Source of the DNA: Entrophospora sp. SA101
Lineage: Eukaryota > Glomeromycota > Glomeromycetes > Entrophosporales > Entrophosporaceae
Length of the DNA stretch: 21,675 nucleotides
Reading direction: 5' to 3'
Assembly: GCA_958430865.1 (NCBI GenBank)
Contig: CAUDNR010004318.1
Location: 33,639-55,313 of the forward strand
Shown here in pieces: positions 1 through 10,600 of this stretch. The notes below the pieces were generated by a model that did no database searches, had not been told where the DNA came from, and was given only the letters and a program-made list of their open reading frames with translations. Within the stretch, counting starts at the first letter, position 1; every line of letters begins with the position of its first letter. Position numbers and translations under genes: made by a program.

Positions 1-2
1 CT

Positions 3-167
3 GAATTGTCATCATCTCCAATATCTGATTATCCACCATCAAGAATACCTAGACAACCATATGGTAGCTTTAGGAGACAGTATAATAGAAGATCAAGTGG
101 ATATTATAGACCACCACATATTAATAGAAACTCTGGATATCATGGACCAACTACTAATAATAATTGA
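3..167 (+). CDS. C-terminal end of an Arg/Tyr/Pro-rich protein (5' truncated by window edge)
   Basis: One frame is open from the window edge to a TGA at 165-167, giving the last 54 residues of a protein. They are low-complexity and rich in Ser, Pro, Arg, Tyr and Asn, with short segments such as FRRQYNRRSSGYYRPP and a TTNNN end. Such Arg/Tyr-rich tails are common in RNA-binding proteins, but no domain is visible, so the function is unknown. A plausible poly(A) signal (AATAAAAATAA) lies about 75 bp downstream, as expected for a real 3' end. The upstream part of the gene is outside the window. Confidence rests on codon-like composition and on the good 3' context. Confidence 0.55.
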   Translation, partial: ELSSSPISDYPPSRIPRQPYGSFRRQYNRRSSGYYRPPHINRNSGYHGPTTNNN

Positions 168-690
168 TCATTGCTCTAAATTTTTTTTTTGTATCCATTC
201 TTAAAAAATGGGTTTAAAACTTTCTCCATTCATGTTTGCAAAATAAAAATAATTATTGATGATGAACTTTTTGTGGCAATTTTTTTCTCTTACACTTGTT
301 TCTCCTAACTTTTAATTCAAGTAAAGATCATTACCATTGAAAATAAATAATATCTTATTAATGGTTGATGTATATCTGTCTTCAACAAACATGTATTATT
401 AACATTTCCTTCAAAACATTATTCACCACATTGTTGATGAGAATGTTAATGACAGAGGAAGGTGTGGATAAATTTAATACCTAAATAAATAAATCTAAAA
501 AATAATGTTAATATGTGAATCTAAATATCTAAATTCGTTGGATGAGAAACTATAAATATAACATTAATAATTGTAACTTTTTGAAGTTTACAGGTTGATG
601 AAGATTTGTAAAATAAGCAGCATTTGGATGAACAGTTGCTGTATTGTTGAACGATTAAAGGGTATTTGATCTGTTTCCTTCAAATATTAG
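168..690. other. Intergenic, no gene seen
   Basis: AT-rich sequence with stops in all frames. It holds the likely 3' UTR and poly(A) signal of the upstream gene near 242. I see no further coding or RNA feature. Confidence 0.5.
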
Positions 691-1113
691 TTACACCTTT
701 ATTTCTTTTGCTGCTGGTCTTTTTTCAGGATCACCAATAATCATCAATATCAAATTTGGTTAACACCGCACATTTCCCGCACTGAATTACAAAAACTTTT
801 AGTATTATTAATTAATACTTCCTCTTGTCCATTCTGCAGTATAAGTTAATTTGTTACTTTTTTTAAATTGCCCAAAAGGTATCCATTCTACAATCAAGTT
901 TGGAAAAGATGATTTCATTTGACACTGTTGAATAAAGTTATCAATTATGTTATTTCCAGATGTCCAAGCAGTGAAAAGACTCTGTAATTGTAAACTAATG
1001 CAACTTTCACATAATCTATCAGAGTGTTTTATTGATTTACACTTGTTACATTCTTTTGGTTTGCCTTCTTTATAAATTACATTTATTAATTCAAACTCAT
1101 AAATAAACTTTTC
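691..1113 (-). pseudogene. Decayed protein kinase of the Rhizophagus Cys-pair kinase family
   Basis: Read on the minus strand, 1113-808 encodes a Cys-pair module (CNKC...CESC, C-x2-C-x9-C-x2-C). It is followed by FTAWTSGNNIIDNFIQQCQ and VEWIPFGQF, then TAEWTRGSI and a TAA at 810-808. This order (Cys pairs, a W-TSGN-IDxFIQ segment, an EWIPF segment, then the start of the kinase domain) is the N-terminal layout of a large Rhizophagus kinase family. About 70 bp further on, 739-691 encodes GDPEKRPAAKEI, which matches the end of a kinase domain (the D-P-x-K-R-P motif of subdomain XI). The Gly-rich loop, VAIK lysine, HRD loop and DFG are all missing, so most of the catalytic domain is deleted. It is a non-functional relic. 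Family assignment is from remembered motif patterns, not a search. Confidence 0.65.
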
Positions 1114-1975
1114 TTACAAAATTCTTTTCATTTTCAGGATGCTCCTTGTTTTTTTTCGACTAATGAAAAAAATAACCTTTTCTACCTTCTTCACCAGAGT
1201 CAACCAATGCAATATTATACATTACAGCATTAATTTTATATACAAATTACTTTCTTTCTGGTGATATTTGTTTAACTTTGACATTGTATAAAAATAAATA
1301 TAAAATTCGACTTGTGTTTTAATGAATGTGGAGATGTTTTGAGAATAGCTGTTACATTATTTCTTTTGAATGACGTGTTGCAAACAATTCTAACAGGATT
1401 AATAGATAAGGATGTAAGTTGAAAAACGAAAATTGCATTATTTAAAGAACAACTTCTTCATCACTAAACTTTAGTGATTGATTTATCATGATTCAACAAT
1501 AAAAGAATTTCAGCATTCTTTGAAGATTTAAAATAGAAAGAAAAATTAAAACTTACAAAACCTGACTTATGTGCTATGTAAAGGTCCAAGTACCAATATT
1601 GATCAACATACAGCATGTTGCTTCAAACTCAGACATTAAAGTCAGCTCAAGCACATTATTAATATTATTTGCATATTACTATTACGCGCAATTAACTTCA
1701 AAGACAAAAATTCGAATTTGACATAACTAATATATGTATGTAAAGACAATTTGATTTTATGAAATAATTTGTAAAAAAGAAGAAGATTTTATTTTGAAAG
1801 AAAATACACAGAAAAAAAAATAAGTAGTAGTTTAATTAATTAAAATTTCTAATTCAAATTATAATATTTGTAAACTTCTCATGATTATTATTATTCTTGC
1901 ATCATTGTAATATACATACAATGATATAATAATTCTTTATTCATCCCTGGGATACACATTTTATCATTACCATTA
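1114..1975. other. Intergenic, no gene seen; one short perfect palindrome
   Basis: AT-rich and stop-rich. A perfect 9-bp-arm palindrome with a 1-nt centre (ATCACTAAA-C-TTTAGTGAT) lies at 1460-1478. A short open plus-strand stretch near 1327-1420 has no recognisable motif. Nothing else is supported. Confidence 0.4.
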
Positions 1976-2158
1976 TTGCTGCTTATATCAAGCGTTTTAC
2001 TTATGTCAAGTGTTTTTAATTATGTCAAGTGGTTTTACTTATGTCAAGGGCTTTACTTTAGTCAAATTGTCAAAAATGGCCTTATTGAGAAATTATCTTC
2101 AGCCGATACTTTAGTTATGTCAATGACTAAAGTCAAAGATTCATCATACATCATTGGT
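1976..2158. repeat. Solitary transposon terminal region with GTCAA subterminal repeats
   Basis: From 1985 to about 2070 a motif of the type TTTTACTTATGTCAAG recurs about four times. A unique block follows with GTCAAAAATGGCC, a TTGAGAAA segment, a TACTTTAGT segment, TGTCAATGACTAAAGTCAAA and TCATACATCATT. The same order of blocks occurs at 19123-19296 at the outer edge of the hAT-type element and, inverted and more diverged, at 14755-15070. This is therefore a left-over end of the same transposon family. The element body would lie to its left, but I find no transposase there. An open frame across this interval is a by-product of the repeat. Confidence 0.7.
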
Positions 2159-2733
2159 GGCAGTGAATAAAATGGATTGATACACACCTTCTTTAAAGTT
2201 AAAAGTTTTTATCAAAAAATCAACAACTTGTTTAGTACTTGAAATTATTATTGCCACTTTACACCGCCCTTGAAACTCGGCAACAAAACTCCATATAGAA
2301 TTGGGTTTATTCTACATATAGAAGAAACTTCCAAATAAAGAAAAAGGAGAATTTTAAAAGAATCATCAAAGCCTTTGCCCACTCTGAATGGTTTCGAGGG
2401 GGGGTTCAATCAGCTTTAGGATAATTAATAAATGTGACCTAAAAATAAAAATATGAATGTCAAATTTTTTTGTTGTTGTTTCCTAAAGAATTGTCAAAGT
2501 ATATAATCCTCTTTATACAACTTAATGTCATATTGACATTGGAATTAAAATTACACATAAAAATACATGTAAAAACAATTCATATCAAAGGAATGGTAGT
2601 TAATACAAGTAAAAAAAGTTAAAAATTATATGATACAATAGACCACTAATAACAAAAAAATGGAAAAAATATGATAAAAATGACAAAACAACAATTACAT
2701 TAGTAGTAAAAAAAAAAAAAAAAATGCAATTAA
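2159..2733. other. Intergenic; includes a 17-nt poly(A) tract
   Basis: No coding signal seen. A homopolymer of A runs from about 2708 to 2724. It might mark a retroposed 3' end feeding into the adjacent ORF relic, but no target duplication could be identified. Confidence 0.4.
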
Positions 2734-3124
2734 AACTTTTATAATAATAATAGCAAGTCATATCATTTCTCAAATATTAAATTTAACATTTCTAACACAA
2801 GATCAAAGCCAGAAGATATTCCAACACTACTGCTTACTACTAATAATGCTGGAATAGATTCTAGAGAGATGTTGTTGCCATTTCTAATGCCACCATCAAT
2901 CACTACTAATAATGATGTAGGAACAATGATATTGGTAATTGAAAGATTACCTGGCCCAAAATATTGTATCATTGATTTTGTCAAGAGAAAAAGTTCATCA
3001 AAAAAAAAAAAATCAATCAATTAATACTAATGATGATACTTGTGCTTCAAAAGTAATTGAAAGACATTTGATCAGAAATAATCTTACTGGAAATATTATA
3101 AATTCATACAAAAAAAATTGACAT
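2734..3124 (+). pseudogene. Possible decayed coding sequence, unrecognised
   Basis: A plus-strand frame is open from 2734 to a TAA at 3022-3024. It reads as ordinary protein (segments such as SKPEDIPTLLLTTNNAG and VIERLPGPKYCIIDFVKRK). At the A homopolymer around 2999-3012 the coding-like signal moves to another frame (NDDTCASKVIERHLIRNNL) and stops near 3121. That pattern fits an old gene fragment with a frameshift in a poly(A) run. No start codon context, domain or family is evident. A minus-strand ORF overlaps the same interval, so the strand choice itself is uncertain and this could be chance openness. Confidence 0.25.
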
Positions 3125-3220
3125 TTTGAAACTATTGACCATGTAAATATTGTTAAGGTAATTGATGAATATTTGTCAAATAAAATGTAATAGTGATTAT
3201 TCAAAATATCCGCAATGGGG

Positions 3221-3683
3221 ACCCGGATTATTATAATCGAGGTAATATCCAGGCTATTAGCATTAGTAAATTTTAGAAATTTTAAGCATGCATGTAACAT
3301 TTTTTCTCCTTTGCCCATTTTTAGCATATGTCAAAAAATTAAAAGCTCTCTACCCATATAAAACATGCAACCATTGAAAAAACCATCCAATATATTTCTA
3401 TCTAAAGAACTAAAGAAATCATATTAATATAGTTGTTGATTTTTAATAAACTCATCTTAAAATAAAACAAATATTTTTAAATTTATTAGAAAATTTACTT
3501 AAAATGGAAAAGGACACAAACTTAATTCTAATTTCATATGACATAAAAGTTGCTTTACCTGATTTAGATATGACTTATAATAATAATAATTTTATACCCA
3601 AATAGTTGCACCCACTTATTTAAAAAAGTCTTCTGCAACTTTATCAAAATTGGATGTTTACCCAAATTATAATAATCCGGGGT
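3221..3683. mobile_element. MITE-like element with ~30-bp terminal inverted repeats
   Basis: The sequence at 3221-3250 and the reverse complement of 3652-3683 share an exact 16-nt core, CCCGGATTATTATAAT. The match continues with differences through (C/T)GAGGTAA versus TTGGGTAA and (AT/ACA)TCC, giving arms of about 30-32 bp at the ends of a 463-bp interval. The interior is AT-rich with no ORF. This is the form of a small non-autonomous DNA transposon. The flanks show no convincing target duplication, so the superfamily is unassigned. Confidence 0.6.
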
Positions 3684-4936
3684 TTTTTGAAGGAAAAAAA
3701 AAAAAAAATTTAACACAATATTGTATAATAATTATTAGATTAAACAACTGTCGATAGGGTATTTGCTTTAGTAAGCAAGCAAAGATTTAGCACTGATGTG
3801 ATTGACTAATGAGTGTCATCGTAAAAGTAAGGTTGTTAAACAAGCTGTTTAAGTTGTTTTGTAAGCGAGCTCGCAGTCAGCCAACAATTGTGAACGACTG
3901 GAATAAATTGGTCATAAGTAAATAAAAAAGGAATTTTATAGAAGCCTTTGAGCTTTGTGAAAGGGCCATATCGATTTATTCTGTACCGTTAAGTATGCTT
4001 ACAGATTCTCCAAAGTGTTTTAAGCAAAGAAAGAGGCGGTAAGCATAAACTTATTAGTTGACAAGCACAAGAGTAGCCCAAAAGTTAAGCCAACATCTTC
4101 CAGACTTGTCAAATAATCGACGTTGACCGAAAGTATGCCATGCAATATGAAATAACAGGATTTTAGATTGGAGGTTTTTTTTCTCTGGATTTTATACTAA
4201 TCGAATCAAACCGGATTTTGAATATTATATTTTAAAAATAAAGCGTACTTATAACCAGAATAAGGCAACTACAGTTTCAACAAACCTAAATTATGTACGG
4301 GATAGGTGCTGAATGAATATATTAATATACGATATATTTTTGGAAACATGTTTTCCGTATGGCTTCCATACATGAAAAAATGCATTTTAAAAAACACACA
4401 CTTTGGGCCATTTCCGTATGTATATTCCGTATATCCAGTACCTACTACTACTACTACTACTAATATAGTTTTTTATGGGATGGAGCACTGGAAAATTGCA
4501 TTTAAAATCGCGTTTCAACAAATTTAAAATAATGATTTTCATTGGATTACTTTATAATCGAACTGGATAGAATCATAGTAATAGGTTAATTTATTTATGT
4601 CGGATAGTATATATCAGATTCAAAATCAAATCGTGAACATTAGACTAATTTATATATACATAATATTAGGTAGTATATATTGGTACAAACTAAATCAAAT
4701 CACGTTTCATATCTGATTCGCCCAGAGTCTTGTTCTATTATTCTCAATAACTTTATTAATCAATCTCTCTCTTATAATAATAATAATAATAAAGTAATTT
4801 CACAAACAAAATCTTATATTTAAATTAAGAAATTTGAAGTATGCAAAAGTAGATTAAATTTGTTAATGTGAGCCTTAGATAATCATTACTATTTTTTAAA
4901 GCAGGTGATTTTTTAAAGTAGTTTTTCTTTTTCTTT
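3684..4936. other. Intergenic, no gene seen; (CTA)n microsatellite
   Basis: No supported gene in either strand. A trinucleotide repeat of CTA/ACT type occupies about 4441-4464. Two loosely similar AGTATATAT...AAATCAAATC segments (about 4607-4636 and 4672-4705) suggest an old direct duplication. The stretch 3740-4160 is less AT-rich than its surroundings but shows no open frame. Confidence 0.35.
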
Positions 4937-5840
4937 ACTTATGGCTTGATTTTATATTCTCTGGTGCTGGCACAAGCAAGCTTCTTTATAGAATAAATTT
5001 CCTCGGCATGGTTTATCTGGAACTCGGAGAAATCCTTTTGTTGCAACCAACTAATTTTACATAGACCACTAATATCAAGCAAAACCTTTTTAACATCATG
5101 GAATTCAAGTTAATTGATCGATTTTAACAATGTCATAACGTCTCTCAAATTTGCAAGTTCAAAAATCAACCATTACCATTATCGGGAGATCGATCGATCA
5201 TGAATTTCTAAATTAATGATCTACAATATTTTATATACTGTATAGTAGAAAACATGAAGGCGATGTAAAAACGAACCTTTGAATTTGAGAAGAATGTTTT
5301 TAATATGTATACTTTTCTCACTAAAACTTGGTTCTGGGAACAAACTGCACAACAACTTTTGGAGCTTCAGCTGTGGGATTAGCTTGGCTTCTTGGTAGTC
5401 TTTAGGAGTAGAACAGAGTTCCCTTTTCTGGCTCAGTTCTTTTAAAGCAAGCAACTAATCAAGTTTGGTTAATTAATTTACATATTTAGTGACCAGATCG
5501 AAATAAGTCAACTAAAAATCAAAAGTTCTTCTTGAAGATATAAAATTTTATACACTTGTGGAAATTTGGTAGTAAGTAAAAGCGTGATATTTAACCTTAT
5601 CTTCTTGCATTGTGATACTGATATTGTGGTTCAAAGGTTCAGGAGATTTAGATAATTACCAGGGCTGAGTGCGTAATCATAATGAGACAAGATAGTCAGT
5701 CATAATTTAGTCAAGAGACTTGTTGCTAAATTAGGATTTACTCCCTTTACACCAGCAACCCTGATTAGTGAACCTTGAATAGCGGAGAGGGAGGGTCAGT
5801 TAAATGGGAAGACAATGCTTTTGAAGAAATTCCAAGAAAC
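4937..5840 (-). pseudogene. Decayed multi-exon gene, unrecognised
   Basis: Three minus-strand stretches read as protein. The first is about 5838-5656, with IRVAGVKGVNPNLATSLLTKL and SHYDYALSPG, and has two in-frame TGA codons. The second is about 5454-5278 (LALKELSQKRELC through SEKSIHIKNILLKFK); it begins right after a TTGATTAG acceptor-like sequence and ends at AAAG|GTTCG, a donor-like site. The third is about 5160-4939 (LANLRDVMTLLKSI, one stop, then VLLDISGLCKISW and HAEEIYSIKKLACASTREYK), ending in TAA. The spacing and splice-like edges suggest exons of one inactivated gene. I do not recognise the family. Confidence 0.35.
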
Positions 5841-7077
5841 TACATCCACGATAATACATACGATTTAGTATTTTTAGTTGGTACATTATATATGCAATTA
5901 ATGATAGATTGTGTGTGTTGTGTTGTAAAAGAGATCTAATCCTACTACTGGAATGAATAAACTTGATGTTGTGATTCTGGGAAGACCTTCAATATTTTGA
6001 CAATACTAGTTTGGGGAGAATTTTAAGTCGCAAAAATACATCTTAATATTATGATAAAAAATATATATTTGCCCATTTATGAGAAATGATTTCAAGGATG
6101 TCATTTGATCAAGTATGCTAACGAGAAATTAATATAAAAAAATAAACCGATTACATTTAGCAATTACCATCACTCGTATCACCAAAACATTTGTTCACTT
6201 TATATGTCCGTGTCACTCCAAATAAAGTTTTAATAAAAATCAACAACTTTTTACCACACAATAAGTAATAACTAATGGATTGGATTGAAGAGGAAGAGAA
6301 ATAAATAACACTGATTTCTACTTGTAAAGAGCGCGATTTAAATAATAATAATAACTATTGTTGTTGTTATTATTTCGCCGGGCTTTTTAATAAAGCATGG
6401 AATTTTAATTATGAATTAGCCATTGGCCTTTTTTTATATTTATAATTTACCATATATTGTCATTAAAGAAATAGCTTCAGATAAAAAAATTTAGATTACA
6501 ATTATTAGGGCCAGAAGTTCTATATATCAACGGATTTTTTTTTGGAATTCAAATGTTTTAATAATTTCATTTTATCTCATGTTACACGAACGATAAAAAT
6601 TATGACAAATAAAAAAAAATTTAGTATATATATATGGACAAGGTTTACAAAAAATAATTGCTGTATCACGAAATATCTAAATTTGCCAACGCCACAATGG
6701 AACCATGTAGTTAGGGGGTTGAAATTCAGATTTTATTTCCATTCCTTCTGCTGTTAGGTCTAGCTTATTGAGTGATTCAACAATAAAACCATACGGTTGA
6801 ATCCAACTTGCTTGAATTTCCAACTTCTGTACAAGGGAGGCAGTATGGTTTTTCATATTTTAATTTTATGTAATTTGGAGAAATGATTTTTTTAATACTA
6901 ATTACACCTTATGTTTTTCAAAATAATTAATAAAGAAAAGATTACTTGTGAAATTTACCAGAAAGAAAGAAAGAAACATCGTGATCATTAAAACAAAGGG
7001 CATTAACACAAAACCATAAAAAAAAAAAAAATCGAGAAACAATCTTTTTCATTAACCATAGTTGAATATGTAAATTA
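5841..7077. other. Intergenic, no gene seen
   Basis: AT-rich with stops in all frames. Small structures only: an AAT/TTA-type hairpin near 6342-6375, and an AAAACCATAC...GTATGGTTTT inverted repeat (about 6785-6794 with 6843-6852). Short ORFs here look random. Confidence 0.35.
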
Positions 7078-7300
7078 TTCCTCAACATCCTCCGTTGGTA
7101 ATATCTTTGAATATTCATCTTTTAACAAACAGGCAAATGTTGTTGTAAAGGCATTCTTGACGTTTGAGATCTAGGTGTCAATATTTGAAAATGATAAGAA
7201 TTAATATCTTTTATGACAGTAGAGATTTCTGGATTTTCTAGTTTTAAATAGCGTAAATTCATGGAAGGGTCCATTTACAATCACTTGAGCTTTTGCCACA
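7078..7300 (-). pseudogene. Decayed coding fragment upstream of MED13, unrecognised
   Basis: On the minus strand three overlapping coding-like segments in different frames follow each other: VAKAQVIVNGPFHEFTLFK, then MNLRYLKLENPEISTVIKD...FQILTPRSQTSR, then NAFTTTFACLLKDEYSKILPTEDVEE ending in a TAA at 7080-7078. The jump between frames implies small indels in an old gene. It would be transcribed away from MED13. I cannot name the family and cannot exclude a split exon structure instead of frameshifts. Confidence 0.3.
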
Positions 7301-7500
7301 CCAGGATTAGAAATTTTCTTTCATAGATTGAGTCTTATTCAATACAGCAATACTAGGCACTGCGCAAAAGCCAATATGGTAAATACAATTATTTCTGACG
7401 ATCATTTTTTGATTTTTTTTAACCCCCGTGATTTCCTTGTGGCGTCGTTGCAGCATACTCATATATTTTTCTCACATTTTTTCTTTTTAAAAAAAAGTTC

Positions 7501-7503
<3 letters not shown>

Positions 7504-7536
<33 letters not shown>

Positions 7537-7560
7537 ATTATTATAATAATTATAATTATT
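7504..7560. repeat. (TTA)n microsatellite upstream of MED13
   Basis: About ten TTA/TAT trinucleotides in a row, then degenerate TTATAATAATTATAATTATT, roughly 75-130 bp before the predicted MED13 start codon. It may lie in the promoter or 5' UTR. Confidence 0.7.
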
Positions 7561-7634
7561 CTTTAAATTACAAAAGTTTAAATTTAAAGGATTATTATAT
7601 ATTACTATATATTACATTAAAAATTGCATGCACT

Positions 7635-10600
7635 ATGGACAAAACCAACGTACTCACAATAGTAAGTGGAGAGAATTAAAGACTTCATTTTTTATTATAA
7701 AAAAATTTTTCAATCATTTAAATACCGCTTGTCATAAATATTTAATTTATTGCCTTTCCTCCCTAAAACAATAATTTATAATGAACGAATTTAAAGACAA
7801 ACGTTGAATATGTTGGCTATCGTAAATTAAGTTTCACGTGCAGTACTGAAGAATTGCAAACCTTCATCACTTCAGCTGCTCCATTAATTCCGTTTTCCTC
7901 ATTACCATTAAGAACCGAAAAAGATTTAAGGGATGCTGTTATCAATAATTATATATCCCTAATTGATAGTGGCATCCCTTGTTTATGGAGATATTCCGAG
8001 GGAACAAACCTCGAACACATCTACAACCACGGTGAGATAACTCGTGAGCTATGGGTTTTCTGGTTGGGTTCTGATGTTCCTGCTGTTTTGGCAGATTTAT
8101 ACAAAAAAGAAGGTAAAAAAAAATTTTTTTTCATGATTTTTGTTCAATTTTACTTGATTTTATTTGTCAATAATATTCACGCTAATATTTTTGTACGCTT
8201 ATCCATAATTTTTTTTTTCATTATATTTTATAGATTTTGTTCATCATTGTGATGGTACAATTTCATTTGATAATTACGATCGGGAATTGGAGGCATATGG
8301 ATTATTTGTATCGGCGATGAAGAATATAACAAACCGGTAATTGACACACACACATATATATATTGATCTTCGTAATGTTGGTTTATTATAATAATAATAA
8401 TTTTTTTGATATACAGGTCTTTAATTAAGATGGGTGCTCTCCCAGTAGGCGAATGGTGCACATTTCCTACAAAAACACAAGATTTATATGACAGGCATGA
8501 TAAAAATCTCTGTTAAATGTTATTATTGTTGTTGTTATTATCATTATTATTATTATTAGTAATAACGAAATTATTTTATGAAAATAAATAGTGTATTGTC
8601 ATGTAAATATGATATTTGTCTTTCTTCCTCCAATTTGATAATACAGCCAACAGTCAAATATACTAGTATGCGCCCAATTAGAAGATCAGATCTTGAATTA
8701 GACGAGATTTCTATATTATTAGCACCATCAGGAATCACAGCATCACTATTACCAATAAAAAAATATAAAGAGGAAGATGCTAATGCCATCACAGATGATT
8801 TTGAAAGACTTTTTTCAATAAAATTATCAACATTAGATTGTACCGATTTACCACAAATAATGGATGTAAAGATAACTCATGACAACATAATCAAAGAATT
8901 TCCATACCCAACGCAATGTATTTACGTAATATCTGAGTTAAATATGGGTTATCAACGTGGCATCTCCGATGTTGGTACGGCTCCACAATTCTGGAATAAT
9001 AAAAAAACTGAATTATATAATACTGATTGGTGGAATTACAAAGATCCTACACGTGAAGCTCAAAAGACATTATTACAGAGAAATCATATTGATCACAATG
9101 GTCAATCGCCATCAGGTGTAGAAACTTCAATGACTCCGAATACTCCCGGTCTTGCTAATAATGCTACTTCAAATGTCAACTCACCCGGTCACAACAATTT
9201 ATCATCACCATCATCGTCACGAACTAAAAAACGTTCATCAGGAGAAACAAAAGCATCATATCCATCACCGCCTGATGTTTTAGCAACTACTTCTTCTTCT
9301 TCTTCTTCTTCTTCGGCTGATCAGTTGCAAGCATCTTCATCATCATCAAATGATTTATTACCGTTAAATGATGAATATGGAATGATGGATGAAGTTTTTG
9401 GTTACGATGTTGATATAATTGAACAAGAGATTACTGAAGATGACTTTGAAATGTTCGATACTATGAATGAGGTTAGTTAGTATTTAGATAAATTTTATAT
9501 TATTAAAAACTTTTTTTTGTTCTTTATTTCAACATATTCTAATAATACTATCAACAACAGCCCAAAAAAATCACTACACAACCAGTAAATACCACACATA
9601 ATCTTAGTAATCTAAAAACAACAACAACGACAGCAGCAAGCACTACTATCACTGCTGCTGCTACTGCCACTGCCACTGCCAAAACAGCTGCTACTATTTC
9701 CATCACCACTGTTACTACTGCTGCATCTACTGAACTATCAAATAATATGGTAATTGAAACCCCACAAATACCAAAAGAAAAATTGATTCATCAAAAAATA
9801 TTAAAAGACTTGGAGTTTGTTACAGAAAGAAACCCGTTAGTTCCTGACGAGTGGGCACCATTGAAATTTAATAATCCTGATAATCACAAATTTCAACCAG
9901 GTGGAAGTTATTGGACAGTTGTCAATGATAAGAAAAGAAAAAGAAGTTTTACATATACACCTGATTACAAGCCTCAACATTTACAAGCTAAAAAACCTCG
10001 TCTAGAAAAAGGTATCGCTGCTCTAACAATCAAACCGCAAGATAAGACTACTGTTGTCGATGATGAAAATGATGATGAAAATGACGAAGATGATGATATA
10101 GAAATTGCTAATGACAATTTGGCTAGTTCTGATGAAAGTAGTAGTGGTGATTATGATTCAGACGATTATAGTACTGATTCATCAATCGATTTCAATGATC
10201 GTGCAGAAACCAATCTACAAGACTGCGATAGAAGCAGTCGAAATTTGGGATTTGTTAATTCAGCCAGATTCATGTCAGTTATAGCTACGCTTAGTCTTTT
10301 TGGTGCACCCAAGAAAGCTCATGTAATTAATAATAATAATAGTAATGACGAAACGTTGAGTTATGATAAAGCATTGGCATTAGACTCCCTTCGTGATCAA
10401 GTTGCATTAGGTTCTTATCCTTTTGGTGTTGGACTTAAAGGCGAAGGTGAAAGTATATCAGAACTTGTAGATTCAAAACAACGTTTGATGCAGGCACTTA
10501 AAGGAGGTAAGAGAGAGAAGTTTATAGCTTAAGATTATATTTACAATATGTAATATAAATAAATATCTTTTTATTTATTTTTATATATTATTACTATTTT

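Noticed and set aside
3013..3327. Minus-strand ORF of 104 codons
   Set aside because: Begins inside the inverted-repeat element and has hydrophobic, low-complexity content; no support.
7854..8252. Single ORF taken as a complete 132-aa protein
   Set aside because: Its last 45 residues are translation of MED13 intron 2 (GTAAAA...TTTATAG); the real exon ends at 8112.
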